From Victivallales bacterium (GTDB lineage Bacteria; Verrucomicrobiota; Lentisphaeria; Oligosphaerales; Oligosphaeraceae): 6,540 nt of DNA. A program made the translations under genes and the position numbers. The stretch is from positions 1 through 6,540 of the forward strand of contig JAFYGL010000407.1 of assembly GCA_017543165.1 (NCBI GenBank). The letters run 5' to 3'. The notes under the pieces are model-generated. The model saw only the letters and a program-made list of their open reading frames with translations. It ran no database searches and was not told the DNA's origin. Within the stretch, counting starts at the first letter, position 1; the number at the start of each line of letters is the position of its first letter. Shown one piece after another: positions 1 to 5,679 of the stretch.

Positions 1-10
1 GGTCTTTTGC

Positions 11-89
11 CGTGCACGTCCGTGGGTTTCGCTTCGCGCCTGCGGCGCTCGCTCCACCCACGGCTAGTTTCCAACGCCGCTTCGCGGCT
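11..89. repeat. Cluster of GC-rich palindromes, REP-like intergenic element
   Basis: Several inverted repeats are packed together. CGTGCACG (11-18) is a perfect palindrome. CCGTGGGT (20-27) pairs with ACCCACGG (56-63), and nested inside it GCGCC (36-40) pairs with GGCGC (44-48). GCCGC (76-80) pairs with GCGGC (84-88). The reverse complement, with GTGGGTGGAGCGAGCG and GAAGCGAAACCCAC, resembles the dispersed palindromic repeats I associate with planctomycete-type genomes; that is recollection, not a search. An open frame crosses the region on the plus strand, but its low-complexity arginine/alanine-rich start and its overlap with the oxidoreductase gene argue against coding. Alternatives are a terminator of a gene left of the window or a simple structured spacer. 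No T-tract follows the hairpins. Confidence 0.5.
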
Positions 90-163
90 TCCTATTTACC
101 TACCCTCATGGGGAACAGAGCATTTCGTAATTATTCAGTACTCCCCTTGAGGCTCGGATTTTG

Positions 164-185
164 TTTATCCACAGATGTGGATAAA
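164..185. promoter_or_regulatory. Perfect inverted repeat made of two DnaA boxes
   Basis: The arm TTTATCCACA (164-173), a GA spacer and the arm TGTGGATAAA (176-185) form a perfect inverted repeat. Each arm contains TTATCCACA, the strict bacterial DnaA-box consensus: 165-173 on the plus strand and 176-184 on the minus strand. The repeat lies five bases beyond the stop codon of the minus-strand oxidoreductase gene. It could therefore also act as an RNA hairpin at that transcript's 3' end, although no U-tract follows in either direction. No other strict box was noticed in the window, so this is not an obvious replication origin. Confidence 0.55.
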
Positions 186-190
186 TACGT

Positions 191-1708
191 CTATTTGCCC
201 TTGAGCCAGTCCCGCAATTCCTTTGCGGTGGCATCGGTGTCCATTATCTTGTCGTACATGCCAGCGGCCAGGTTTTCATTGATGGCCTTTGCGCCCAGGG
301 AATCTGGATATGCATCCGCCAACGCCTTTGCCTGGCGATATACTTCCGCCAGTTCAGGCAGTTGGTCCAGCAGCTTGCGCACATTGTTCGTCACGGCCAG
401 GCGGCTTTGGTAGTCCGCCAGCATAGGATACAGTTTCATCCCGTCGAATGCGGCGTTTACCAGGATTGTCCCCACTCTGCCGCTGAAGGTATTGAATTTG
501 ACCATCAGCGAATTGAATTGCTCCGTGAGTTTTCTGTCCTGGTTTTCGGGGAAGATGGCGTTGGTGTCGAAATGCTGTTGGGTGAAGTTGTCGTTGCGGT
601 ACAGTTCCCGCGTCGCCTTGTCCCTGAAGTCTGGCACCACGATTGGCTTGCCGCCTTCCAGCTGGCTCTTGACGGCCATGATGCCTGTCATGGTGACATC
701 GCAGGCGGAATACACATCCCACACGCCTTTTTCGCCAGTCAGTATCTCCCGCGCAAAGAAGTACAGTTCCCAGAAGTCGCCGCCGCCGTGGCCTGCCTTG
801 TCCGCCACATCGCCCAGCATGGGCCATTCCGCGTTTACGGAAAGGTGCTCGCCATGGCCAGACTGGCCCACCACGATGTCCAGTTTCTCCCCTTGCGCAT
901 CCACGAATGCCCTGGTGCCCCAGATGCGCCCGCCATGAATGTCGCAGGTGCCTGCGCCCATGAGGTTGCGCACCACGCCACCGTTGCTCATCCTGACAAG
1001 CGAGGGGCACATGCCGCCCATTTTGCTGCCGTCAATGAAGCCAGGCAGGCGCAGGTCCAGCGGCGGTGCGCTGACTTCCATGGGGCGAGTGCCAGTGATG
1101 TACATGACTGGGCCCAGCGAGTGGGTGCAGTAGTAGTGGAAGTTCATCCAGGAGCGCCATTGGTGCACCGTGTTGCCTGGCACCACGGGCTTCATCGTTA
1201 TGTAGGAGTAGCTCAAGGAACGGCAATCATGCACATACTGGTATTCCGCGTAGGAGAGCTCGCCGAACAGGCCCTCGTCCCACAGTTTTTTGATGCACAT
1301 GTTGTTTTTCATGAAGGGATAGTTTTCCGCCAGGCAGTATATCTTGCCTGACTTCTCCACCGCCTCCACCAGGCGCACGCCTTCCGCTGGCGTGAAGAAC
1401 GAGGTCACCTCGCAAAGCACGTGCTTGCCTGCGTTAAGCGCCTTGATGGAGTGCTCGCAATGCGAGAAAAACCAGGTGGCAACCAGCACCGCGTCAAAGT
1501 CCTGCGCCAGGAAATCGTCTTCATTGTCGGTGACGTATGCGTCGGGGCAGACTTTCTTGAAATTGTCCCGCATGTCCTTGTTGTAGTCGCATCCTGCGAC
1601 CACGTCTATCTGCAAATCGCGGCAGGTCTTGATGAAATGCGCCCCGCGCCCCAATCCCCAGATGCCCAGTTTCAAACGCCTGTCAGTGCCAAAAATGCTG
1701 TCTCCCAT
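191..1708 (-). CDS. Gfo/Idh/MocA family NAD(P)-dependent oxidoreductase
   Basis: This is a predicted cytoplasmic sugar or inositol dehydrogenase-type enzyme of 505 residues. The N-terminal Rossmann fold shows GIWGLGRGAHF (residues 15-25) for dinucleotide binding. It is followed by the strand and acidic turn VVAGCDYN (36-43) and by DAVLVAT (72-78). KHVLCEV (95-101) sits at the place of the family's usual EKP motif; here it reads E100-V101-T102, so the expected lysine is missing. The C-terminal domain contains YCTHSLGP (193-200), with H196 at the position of the family's conserved substrate-side histidine. About 110-130 residues beyond the normal fold form a mostly helical tail, making the protein longer than the usual 330-400. 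I chose the start at 1708 because GGAGG lies six bases upstream of that ATG; an ATG 16 codons further upstream lacks such a site. No signal peptide is visible. The substrate cannot be told from sequence. The nearby hydrolase and WbsX-like genes suggest glycan metabolism. Confidence 0.88.
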   Translation of the reverse strand: MGDSIFGTDRRLKLGIWGLGRGAHFIKTCRDLQIDVVAGCDYNKDMRDNFKKVCPDAYVTDNEDDFLAQDFDAVLVATWFFSHCEHSIKALNAGKHVLCEVTSFFTPAEGVRLVEAVEKSGKIYCLAENYPFMKNNMCIKKLWDEGLFGELSYAEYQYVHDCRSLSYSYITMKPVVPGNTVHQWRSWMNFHYYCTHSLGPVMYITGTRPMEVSAPPLDLRLPGFIDGSKMGGMCPSLVRMSNGGVVRNLMGAGTCDIHGGRIWGTRAFVDAQGEKLDIVVGQSGHGEHLSVNAEWPMLGDVADKAGHGGGDFWELYFFAREILTGEKGVWDVYSACDVTMTGIMAVKSQLEGGKPIVVPDFRDKATRELYRNDNFTQQHFDTNAIFPENQDRKLTEQFNSLMVKFNTFSGRVGTILVNAAFDGMKLYPMLADYQSRLAVTNNVRKLLDQLPELAEVYRQAKALADAYPDSLGAKAINENLAAGMYDKIMDTDATAKELRDWLKGK

Positions 1709-1825
1709 TGCTTGCCTCCAAATGCTTCTTGTAATATGTCGGCTAATATACAGCATATTGCTCTAAAATCAGCCATGCCGCTATGGAAAAACATATTGAA
1801 ACGCGACAATTTCCGCCTTGCCAAT

Positions 1826-1855
1826 TTGCCAAATCCTCAAAGCATGGCATATTAT
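1826..1855 (+). promoter_or_regulatory. Probable sigma70-type promoter of the tRNA-Ser gene
   Basis: TTGCCA (1826-1831) and TATTAT (1850-1855) each match the sigma70 consensus at five of six positions, with an 18-base spacer. Transcription would begin near 1862, giving a leader of about 20 bases before the tRNA. The -10 lies inside a small perfect palindrome, GCATA-T-TATGC (1847-1857). A second TTGCCAA (1818-1824) repeats the -35 eight bases upstream. The assignment rests on motif match and position only. Confidence 0.45.
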
Positions 1856-1881
1856 GCTCGTTTTTATAACATACTAGTGCA

Positions 1882-1973
1882 GGAGAGGTGGCTGAGTGGC
1901 CGAAGGCAGCGGTTTGCTAAACCGTCGTACAGGTAACACTGTACCGGGGGTTCAAATCCCCCCCTCTCCGCCA
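1882..1973 (+). tRNA. tRNA-Ser (anticodon GCT)
   Basis: This is a class II tRNA of 92 bases that reads AGC and AGU serine codons. The acceptor stem GGAGAGG (1882-1888) pairs with CCTCTCC (1963-1969), followed by discriminator G1970 and an encoded CCA (1971-1973). The anticodon arm is GCGGT (1909-1913), loop TTGCTAA with GCT at 1916-1918, and ACCGT (1921-1925); its first pair is G-U. The long variable arm typical of serine tRNAs is formed by GTACAG (1927-1932) and CTGTAC (1939-1944). The T arm is GGGGG, loop TTCAAAT, CCCCC (1946-1962). All parts are intact, so the gene is probably functional. It is transcribed divergently from the oxidoreductase gene. Confidence 0.97.
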
Positions 1974-1989
1974 GTTTTGTACTTAAATC

Positions 1990-2026
1990 ACAGCCCATTG
2001 GCCAGTGGCCAATGGGCTGTTTTTTT
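1990..2026 (+). terminator. Rho-independent terminator after tRNA-Ser
   Basis: A perfect 13-base-pair stem, CAGCCCATTGGCC (1991-2003) with GGCCAATGGGCTG (2007-2019), has a three-base AGT loop and is followed by seven T residues (2020-2026). A1990 can add one pair with T2020. It begins 17 bases after the tRNA CCA end. Only 24 bases separate its T-tract from the next start codon, so the downstream gene pair must use a promoter overlapping the terminator or depend on read-through. Confidence 0.93.
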
Positions 2027-2050
2027 GTGCATCGACAATAGAGCGTAACC

Positions 2051-2278
2051 ATGGAACACAGGCATCTCACAAAACAGGCTGGCTACAGCAGCGCGGCAAT
2101 AGATGACATCATTGGTCGCGGTAAATTGGCTGACTGGCACGAATTGCGCGATGCCTCGGAAGCCGACAGGGAACTACTGAGCAAAATCCTGCGCATATGC
2201 AACGCGCATTGTTCAGACCCCTACGCACAACGCTATCACCTTTGGAGATTGTATGCCGAAAGACAATTCTCTTCCTGA
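2051..2278 (+). CDS. Small protein of unknown function, partner of the downstream nucleotidyltransferase
   Basis: The gene encodes 75 residues with no signal peptide or membrane segment. The protein looks mostly helical, with a GRGKLADWHELR stretch (22-33) and a C-terminal PYAQRYHLWRLYAERQ (57-72) rich in aromatic and charged residues. I recall similar short proteins encoded just before AbiEii-like nucleotidyltransferase genes, but could not search for them. Its end overlaps the next gene by 26 bases (2253-2278), which implies translational coupling and a joint role. It sits where an antitoxin gene would be expected, yet it is much shorter than canonical AbiEi antitoxins and shows no obvious winged-helix domain. 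The ribosome binding site is weak (GAG about seven bases upstream of the ATG). The promoter is not obvious because the tRNA terminator ends 24 bases upstream. The function is not known; an antitoxin or accessory role is inference from position. Confidence 0.75.
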   Translation: MEHRHLTKQAGYSSAAIDDIIGRGKLADWHELRDASEADRELLSKILRICNAHCSDPYAQRYHLWRLYAERQFSS

Positions 2279-2930
2279 TTGGGAAAAACTGCTTTATTCA
2301 GCGGCACATCTTCAGAGAATACTTCCTGAAGCAGTGCTTGTCGGCGGGACTGCTGTTGCAACGCATGTCCATCATCGTCTGTCGTATGATGCGGACCATG
2401 TCCTGAATGACCTACGAGGACATTTTGACGAAATATTGGAACAACTTGAATCAGTTGCAGGATGGCAGACGGCACGTATTCGCCGCCCAGTCCTGATACT
2501 TGGTTCTCTGGATGGCATAGAGACTGGTGTAAGGCAGTTGATTCGTGAAACACCACTGGAAACGACAAGCATTTCAATAGGCAATGAAACAGTCACTGTG
2601 CCCTCCCCTGCTGAAATGCTGCGCATCAAGGCTATTCTTATACTCAAGCGAAACGCTACCCGCGACTATCTTGATTTCGTAGCCATGGCCAATTCTCTTG
2701 GCGATGTGAAAACCCTAGATGCATTGAGCAAGTTCGACACTTTGTATCCGCAACCCAATGGGGAATCCGCCTACCAGCAATTGCAAATACAATTGTCGAA
2801 TCCAATGCCATACGATCTGGATGATGTGGACTTGTCGGAATACAAGCGTCTTGTTCCAGAATTGCAAGATTGGAATCACATAAAGGAACTTTGCGGTGAC
2901 CTTGCATTGAAAATGTTCCAGAAACGATAA
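2253..2930 (+). CDS. AbiEii/AbiGii-like nucleotidyltransferase, possible toxin
   Basis: The 225-residue protein carries the DNA polymerase beta-type nucleotidyltransferase signature of the AbiEii family. VLVGGTAVA (28-36) gives the GG motif. HHRLSYDADHV (40-50) supplies the catalytic carboxylate pair D46 and D48 in the typical HR-S-D-D context. A later helix, LRIKAILILKRN (123-134) followed by RDYLDF (137-142), matches the family's conserved lysine and R-D-Y-x-D region. Known members transfer nucleotides, and several are toxins of abortive-infection or toxin-antitoxin modules. The start at 2253 has GGAG five bases upstream and overlaps the preceding small gene by 26 bases, so the two form one coupled unit. 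The target is unknown. The adjacent tRNA-Ser is notable because the related MenT3 enzyme modifies serine tRNAs. The coding sequence looks more AT-rich than the carbohydrate genes, consistent with horizontal transfer. A housekeeping role for this fold cannot be excluded. Confidence 0.8.
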   Translation: MPKDNSLPDWEKLLYSAAHLQRILPEAVLVGGTAVATHVHHRLSYDADHVLNDLRGHFDEILEQLESVAGWQTARIRRPVLILGSLDGIETGVRQLIRETPLETTSISIGNETVTVPSPAEMLRIKAILILKRNATRDYLDFVAMANSLGDVKTLDALSKFDTLYPQPNGESAYQQLQIQLSNPMPYDLDDVDLSEYKRLVPELQDWNHIKELCGDLALKMFQKR

Positions 2931-2946
2931 TATCACTGTTCACTGC

Positions 2947-2979
2947 TGCCATAATCTGCTATTTCTGAGTTGGTGGAAA
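2947..2979 (+). repeat. 33-base imperfect direct repeat, copy 1
   Basis: This copy begins TGCCATAATCTGCTATTTCT and ends GAGTTGGTGGAAA. It matches positions 5680-5712 at 27 of 33 bases with no gaps, and all six differences are transitions. It begins 16 bases after the nucleotidyltransferase stop and ends 80 bases before the hydrolase start. TTTCT (2962-2966) can pair with GGAAA (2975-2979) as a small hairpin using one G-U pair; the same pairing is possible in copy 2. Whether it is a mobile-element remnant, a recombination boundary or a transcribed leader element is unknown. Confidence 0.6.
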
Positions 2980-2995
2980 AGAAAGGTTCTGTAAA

Positions 2996-3012
2996 AATAA
3001 TCCGTGATTATT
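2996..3012. promoter_or_regulatory. Inverted repeat upstream of the hydrolase gene, possible operator
   Basis: AATAATC (2996-3002) and GATTATT (3006-3012) form a perfect seven-base inverted repeat around CGT. It lies 47 bases before the hydrolase start codon, a fitting place for a repressor or activator site. The surroundings are very AT-rich, so chance is a real possibility, and no regulator gene is visible in the window. Confidence 0.25.
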
Positions 3013-3059
3013 ATTTATTGGTCAAATAGTTTTGCAATCACCTCATTAAAGAGAGCAAT

Positions 3060-3839
3060 ATGATACAGCGCGATATTGTGTACAAGCCTGCAATAGGGGA
3101 AATGGGATTGGGGGACTGGTTTCTGCCAGAGGGGGAGCCGCCGCAGGACGGGTTCCCGATGGTTCTGTGCATCCACGGAGGTGGCTGGGCGGCACTGGGA
3201 CGACCTTCAACAGAAGGCGTTGCTCACCAATACCAGCGTGCGGGCTTCGCGGTGTTCAATATCGAATACCGCCTCGCAGGCAAGCAGGGCGTCTGGCCGC
3301 AGCTCCTCGAAGACTGCCTCGACGCAGCGCGCTTCATGCTTGCCAGCGACCTTCCAGTCCGCCATGACCGCCTTGGTGTCTTCGGCGGCTCTGCCGGCGG
3401 GCACCTTGCCCTGATGACTGGGCTCACCCTGCCCAGCAAGAATGTCTCCCACATAGTCTCACTCTCGGGCATTCACACACTCCCGCCCTATATGAAATCC
3501 TCCCGCCACTTCGTCACCCTCTTCGGTCACGAACCCACCAACGAGGAACTCGCCACAGCCGAGCCTGCCAACCTCCTCCGCCAGGACTCCCCGCCAATCC
3601 TCTGCACCCATTGGCTGCACGACAATGTCGTCCCCATCGAATGCTGCCACGCGTTCGTTGCCGCCGCCCGCAATGTCGGCGCCCCTGTCTCCGAATACAT
3701 CTACGATGACAGGCGCCAGGTCCTATGGGTCGGCCCCAACAAGATCAGCCACAACATCTGGATTCCCGACGTAGAGCCCCACACCCTCCCGCCAGATTTG
3801 GAGGGCGTCATCCTTGGCTTCGCCAAGCTCCATCCATAA
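3060..3839 (+). CDS. Alpha/beta hydrolase, carboxylesterase or acyl-esterase type
   Basis: The 259-residue protein has a complete serine hydrolase signature. HGGGW (39-43) is the oxyanion-hole motif of the HSL/BD-FAE-like esterases. GGSAGG (109-114) is the nucleophile elbow with S111. LHDNVVP (186-192) supplies the probable acid D188, and KISHNIW (228-234) the probable base H231. The length matches small single-domain esterases. No signal peptide is seen, so it probably acts in the cytoplasm. An AGAGAG-like ribosome binding site (about 3048-3054) precedes the ATG. The WbsX-like gene follows on the same strand after 90 bases without a clear terminator, so the two may be co-transcribed. This context suggests removal of acyl groups such as acetyl esters from a sugar or glycan, but that is inference. 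The GC-rich codon use resembles the WbsX-like gene and the oxidoreductase rather than the nucleotidyltransferase just upstream. Confidence 0.87.
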   Translation: MIQRDIVYKPAIGEMGLGDWFLPEGEPPQDGFPMVLCIHGGGWAALGRPSTEGVAHQYQRAGFAVFNIEYRLAGKQGVWPQLLEDCLDAARFMLASDLPVRHDRLGVFGGSAGGHLALMTGLTLPSKNVSHIVSLSGIHTLPPYMKSSRHFVTLFGHEPTNEELATAEPANLLRQDSPPILCTHWLHDNVVPIECCHAFVAAARNVGAPVSEYIYDDRRQVLWVGPNKISHNIWIPDVEPHTLPPDLEGVILGFAKLHP

Positions 3840-3929
3840 TGGGGATTCACTGCAAGTCATTTTGTTTTTAAACGCATTTTCCAGTGCCTCTCATGCGCGA
3901 GGGGATGATTTCAACAAGGAGATTCAAAA

Positions 3930-5543
3930 ATGACCACGATGAACTATGTGCCTGAGCCAAAACCCCAATTCGGGTCGGTGGAAGTGACTGCCCTGTACTA
4001 TCCTGGAACGGAGCAGATGGCTGAATGGGACCAGATTGAGCAGACCATGCCGCATATCAAGCCGTTGCTGGGCTGGTACGACGAAGGAAACCCCGAGGTC
4101 GTGGACTGGCAGATCAAATGGGCCGTGGAACACGGCATCTCCAGTTTCTGCGTGGACTGGTACTGGAACAAGGGCGTGCAGCGCCTTGACCACTGGGTAA
4201 AGGCCTACTACAAGGCACGCTACCGCAAATACCTCAAGTGGTTCATGATGTACGCCAACCACAACGAGGTCCGCGCACATGACACCCAGGACCAGATCAA
4301 TGTCACGAAATTCTGGATCGACAACTATTTCCGCACGCCCGAATACTACACGATCAACGGGCATCCCGTCGTTGTCTACTGGGCGACCCGCAACCTTGAC
4401 AACGATTTCATCAGCGAGGCCGCCGACCATGGCGAAATCCTCCAGCCAGGCGAAGGCATCCGCCGCGCGTTCGCCATCTCGAACCGCCTGATGAAAGAGG
4501 CGGGACTTCCTGAAATCTACTTCATCGACATGTTTCATTACGGGCAGGATTTCCAATGGGCCAGGGACATCGGCTGCCAGGCCGAGATGATGTACAACTT
4601 CGACCTCGTCGCCTACCATATCGCGCCCGAGGCCGCCAAGATGGAGGACGTGTCGTCGCGCCTGCACTACGACTGTGTCGTGGAAGCCTCAAGGAAATGG
4701 TGGAACCAGACTTTGCTCGGCGCCCGCATCCCCTTCTGGCCGCTGCTCCCCACTGGCTGGAACGACAAGCCGCGCTCCTTCCAGTACGCCCGAATGGTCT
4801 ATGGACGCACTCCCGAGAAATTCCGCCAGATATGCCAGAATCTGCGAGCCTTCTGCGACAAGAACGGCATACGCCATATCGTAGTCGCCCCGCTCAACGA
4901 ATGGCAGGAAGGCAGCTACATTGAGCCCAACGCGGAGTATGGCTTCGGGATGTACGATGCGCTGCGGGACGTCTTCTGCGACAAGCCAGCCGAGGGTTTT
5001 CCACCGAACATAGTCCCTGCCGACGTGGGGCTCGGCCCCTACGACTATCCGGCAATGCCACACCTTGCGAAGACCTCCTGGGATTTCTCCGAGGATACAC
5101 AGGGATGGTACCGCAATCCCTACGGCACCGCCTACCTCAAGAATGTTGACGGATGCCTCCATTTCTTCCGCAACGGCGTCATTGTACCCTCGTTGCGAAC
5201 CCGCTTGGCGCCCTTTGACGCGGCCAGATTCACAAAATTCCAACTGCGCATGAAAATCTCGCCCAGCCCCAAGTTCCCGCCAGACGACAACACTCCAGTC
5301 AAGAGAAAGACCACTCTCTCCCTGCTTTGGGGCGGTCCAGGGAATCCCCTCATCCTCCCAAACAAGTCCATCACGATAGAGAACATCGCATCCATCGAAA
5401 TCATCCCCGATGGCGAATGGCACGAATACACCCTGGACCTAGCCTCCAACCCACGATGGAAAGGCAGTATCGACGAACTCTGGCTCGATCCCCCGCGGCT
5501 TCTTCTCGCATATTTCGACATACCCTGGATGCGACTCGAATAA
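3930..5543 (+). CDS. GH99-like/WbsX family protein with C-terminal beta-rich domain
   Basis: The 537-residue protein has two parts. Residues about 17-365 resemble the WbsX/GH99-like TIM-barrel family. ALYYPGTEQMAEW (21-33) is the first strand, GWYDEGNPEVVDWQIKWA (48-65) is the typical substrate-side segment, and GISSFCVDWYW (69-79) is the next strand. LNEWQEGSYIEPN (322-334) is the hallmark C-terminal barrel motif with conserved acids E324 and E327. From about residue 384 (WDFSEDTQGW) to the end, the sequence alternates beta strands like carbohydrate-binding beta-sandwich modules seen in PVC bacteria. Members are often labelled glycosyltransferase from WbsX, an O-antigen gene product, but the fold is that of endo-acting glycosidases; the activity here is unknown. 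AAGGAG (3916-3921) lies eight bases before the ATG. There is no signal peptide, which is odd for a polysaccharide-degrading enzyme and favours intracellular glycan processing. It follows the hydrolase by 90 bases. Confidence 0.85.
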   Translation: MTTMNYVPEPKPQFGSVEVTALYYPGTEQMAEWDQIEQTMPHIKPLLGWYDEGNPEVVDWQIKWAVEHGISSFCVDWYWNKGVQRLDHWVKAYYKARYRKYLKWFMMYANHNEVRAHDTQDQINVTKFWIDNYFRTPEYYTINGHPVVVYWATRNLDNDFISEAADHGEILQPGEGIRRAFAISNRLMKEAGLPEIYFIDMFHYGQDFQWARDIGCQAEMMYNFDLVAYHIAPEAAKMEDVSSRLHYDCVVEASRKWWNQTLLGARIPFWPLLPTGWNDKPRSFQYARMVYGRTPEKFRQICQNLRAFCDKNGIRHIVVAPLNEWQEGSYIEPNAEYGFGMYDALRDVFCDKPAEGFPPNIVPADVGLGPYDYPAMPHLAKTSWDFSEDTQGWYRNPYGTAYLKNVDGCLHFFRNGVIVPSLRTRLAPFDAARFTKFQLRMKISPSPKFPPDDNTPVKRKTTLSLLWGGPGNPLILPNKSITIENIASIEIIPDGEWHEYTLDLASNPRWKGSIDELWLDPPRLLLAYFDIPWMRLE

Positions 5544-5620
5544 CGTCCTGCCCACAAAATCCACAATTGAAATGCCATGACTTTTGAAATGGGGCTATAA
5601 GATAATGAAGTGTATCTCAA

Positions 5621-5660
5621 AGATTTTATTGATCTTTCATCCGTTTCATTGAGATTTTAT
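5621..5660. promoter_or_regulatory. Spaced direct repeats in the hsdR upstream region
   Basis: AGATTTTAT occurs at 5621-5629 and again at 5652-5660, a 31-base period close to three helical turns. TTTCAT is also repeated at 5635-5640 and 5644-5649, and AAAGAT (5619-5624) can pair with ATCTTT (5632-5637). The second AGATTTTAT overlaps the -35 hexamer proposed below, so a DNA-binding protein on the same face could control hsdR. The sequence is AT-rich and no regulator is in view, so chance repetition is possible. Confidence 0.25.
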
Positions 5661-5678
5661 CCTTTTGAGTGCTATATT
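5649..5678 (+). promoter_or_regulatory. Candidate sigma70-type promoter for hsdR
   Basis: TTGAGA (5649-5654) and TATATT (5673-5678) are separated by 18 bases, each close to the sigma70 consensus. Initiation near 5685 would place most of repeat copy 2 (5680-5712) in the transcribed leader and leave about 75 bases before the hsdR start codon. The only support is motif match and location. Confidence 0.35.
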
Positions 5679-5679
5679 C

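Noticed and set aside
12..413. Open frame of 133 codons starting inside the palindrome cluster
   Set aside because: The start lies in repeat DNA, the product is low-complexity, and the second half is antisense to the oxidoreductase.
362..1351. Long open frame on the plus strand opposite the oxidoreductase gene
   Set aside because: It is fully antisense to a gene with clear Rossmann motifs and a good ribosome binding site; its histidine- and valine-rich translation shows no domain and is the usual GC-driven mirror frame.
1745..1759. AATAT/ATATT inverted repeat upstream of the oxidoreductase as an operator
   Set aside because: The arms are five A/T bases in an AT-rich spacer, which is expected by chance; no matching second site was found.
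1951..1973. tRNA-Ser 3' end as an integration (att) site for an island to the right
   Set aside because: I saw no second copy of the tRNA 3' segment in the window and no integrase gene; the idea remains open only for sequence beyond the right edge.
3886..3905. CCTC...GAGG hairpin between the hydrolase and WbsX-like genes
   Set aside because: Only four pairs form and no T-tract follows, so it does not support termination or a processing site.
3924..4667. Minus-strand open frame of 247 codons
   Set aside because: It lies antisense to the WbsX-like gene, which has recognised motifs and a Shine-Dalgarno site; no family motif is visible in the antisense product.
5619..5637. AAAGAT...ATCTTT hairpin as a terminator of the WbsX-like gene
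   Set aside because: The stem is six base pairs and almost entirely A-T, and no clean T-tract follows; it is too weak to call a terminator.
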